This document shows positions 5,323 through 5,323 of a stretch of DNA of 5,323 nt, in pieces (the first letter of the stretch is position 1; each line of letters opens with the position of its first letter). The DNA is from Planctomycetota bacterium. GTDB lineage: Bacteria; Planctomycetota; Phycisphaerae; WQYP01. A program made the position numbers and the translations under genes. Where the stretch lies: the NCBI GenBank assembly GCA_021785155.1, contig JAJYGE010000557.1:1-5323 (forward strand). The letters are read 5' to 3'. The notes beneath the pieces were generated by a model, which saw nothing but the letters and a program-made list of their open reading frames with translations, did no database searches and was not told the origin of the DNA.

Positions 5323-5323
5323 G

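Noticed and set aside
1..5323. CRISPR arrays, tRNA or rRNA genes, insertion sequences, attachment sites
   Set aside because: No regularly spaced direct repeats, cloverleaf-like sequence, transposase motifs or target-site duplications were seen on reading; nearly all of the window is accounted for by coding sequence.

Overview
The window looks like a compact bacterial chromosome segment of moderate GC content. Its dominant content is one tightly packed minus-strand operon. Read in the direction of transcription (right to left) it contains: the last codons of an unidentified gene; a DUF4129-type membrane protein; a DUF4350-type membrane protein; a MoxR-family AAA+ ATPase; and a DUF58 protein with a degenerate von Willebrand factor A-like domain. 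Neighbouring genes overlap at every junction (4, 8, 104 and 4 bp). Each of the four complete genes also has its own strong Shine-Dalgarno sequence (GGGAG, GGAGG, AGGAG, GGAGG) 6 to 8 nt before the start. No promoter for this operon is visible, so it must begin to the right of the window.

Left of the operon lies a gap of about 230 bp. It holds two inverted repeats, a terminator-like hairpin oriented to stop plus-strand transcription, a possible very short plus-strand frame, and a probable promoter for the next minus-strand gene. That gene encodes a YlbF/YmcA-family helical protein (best start GTG at 498). It converges on, and overlaps by 8 bp, the 3' end of a plus-strand gene that runs off the left edge.

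Taxonomy is an inference. The combination of DUF4129, DUF4350, MoxR and DUF58 occurs in several phyla, notably Actinobacteria and Planctomycetota. The moderate GC, the protein style and the cysteine-free YlbF-like protein beside the module suggest a planctomycete such as a Phycisphaerae member, but a single window cannot settle this.

How the genes may work together: MoxR ATPases are thought to act as chaperone-like remodelling machines, usually with VWA-domain partners encoded beside them. Here the DUF58 protein is the VWA-like partner. The DUF4350 and DUF4129 proteins are predicted inner-membrane components with extracytoplasmic and cytoplasmic parts. The set is therefore probably one envelope-associated MoxR complex, with an unknown substrate. 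It is a known conserved gene neighbourhood rather than a plainly new system. The most unusual local details are the 104-bp overlap of the DUF4350 and MoxR genes, a lysine/arginine/histidine-rich insertion in the predicted extracytoplasmic part of DUF4350, and the organisation of the gap upstream of the ylbF-like gene.
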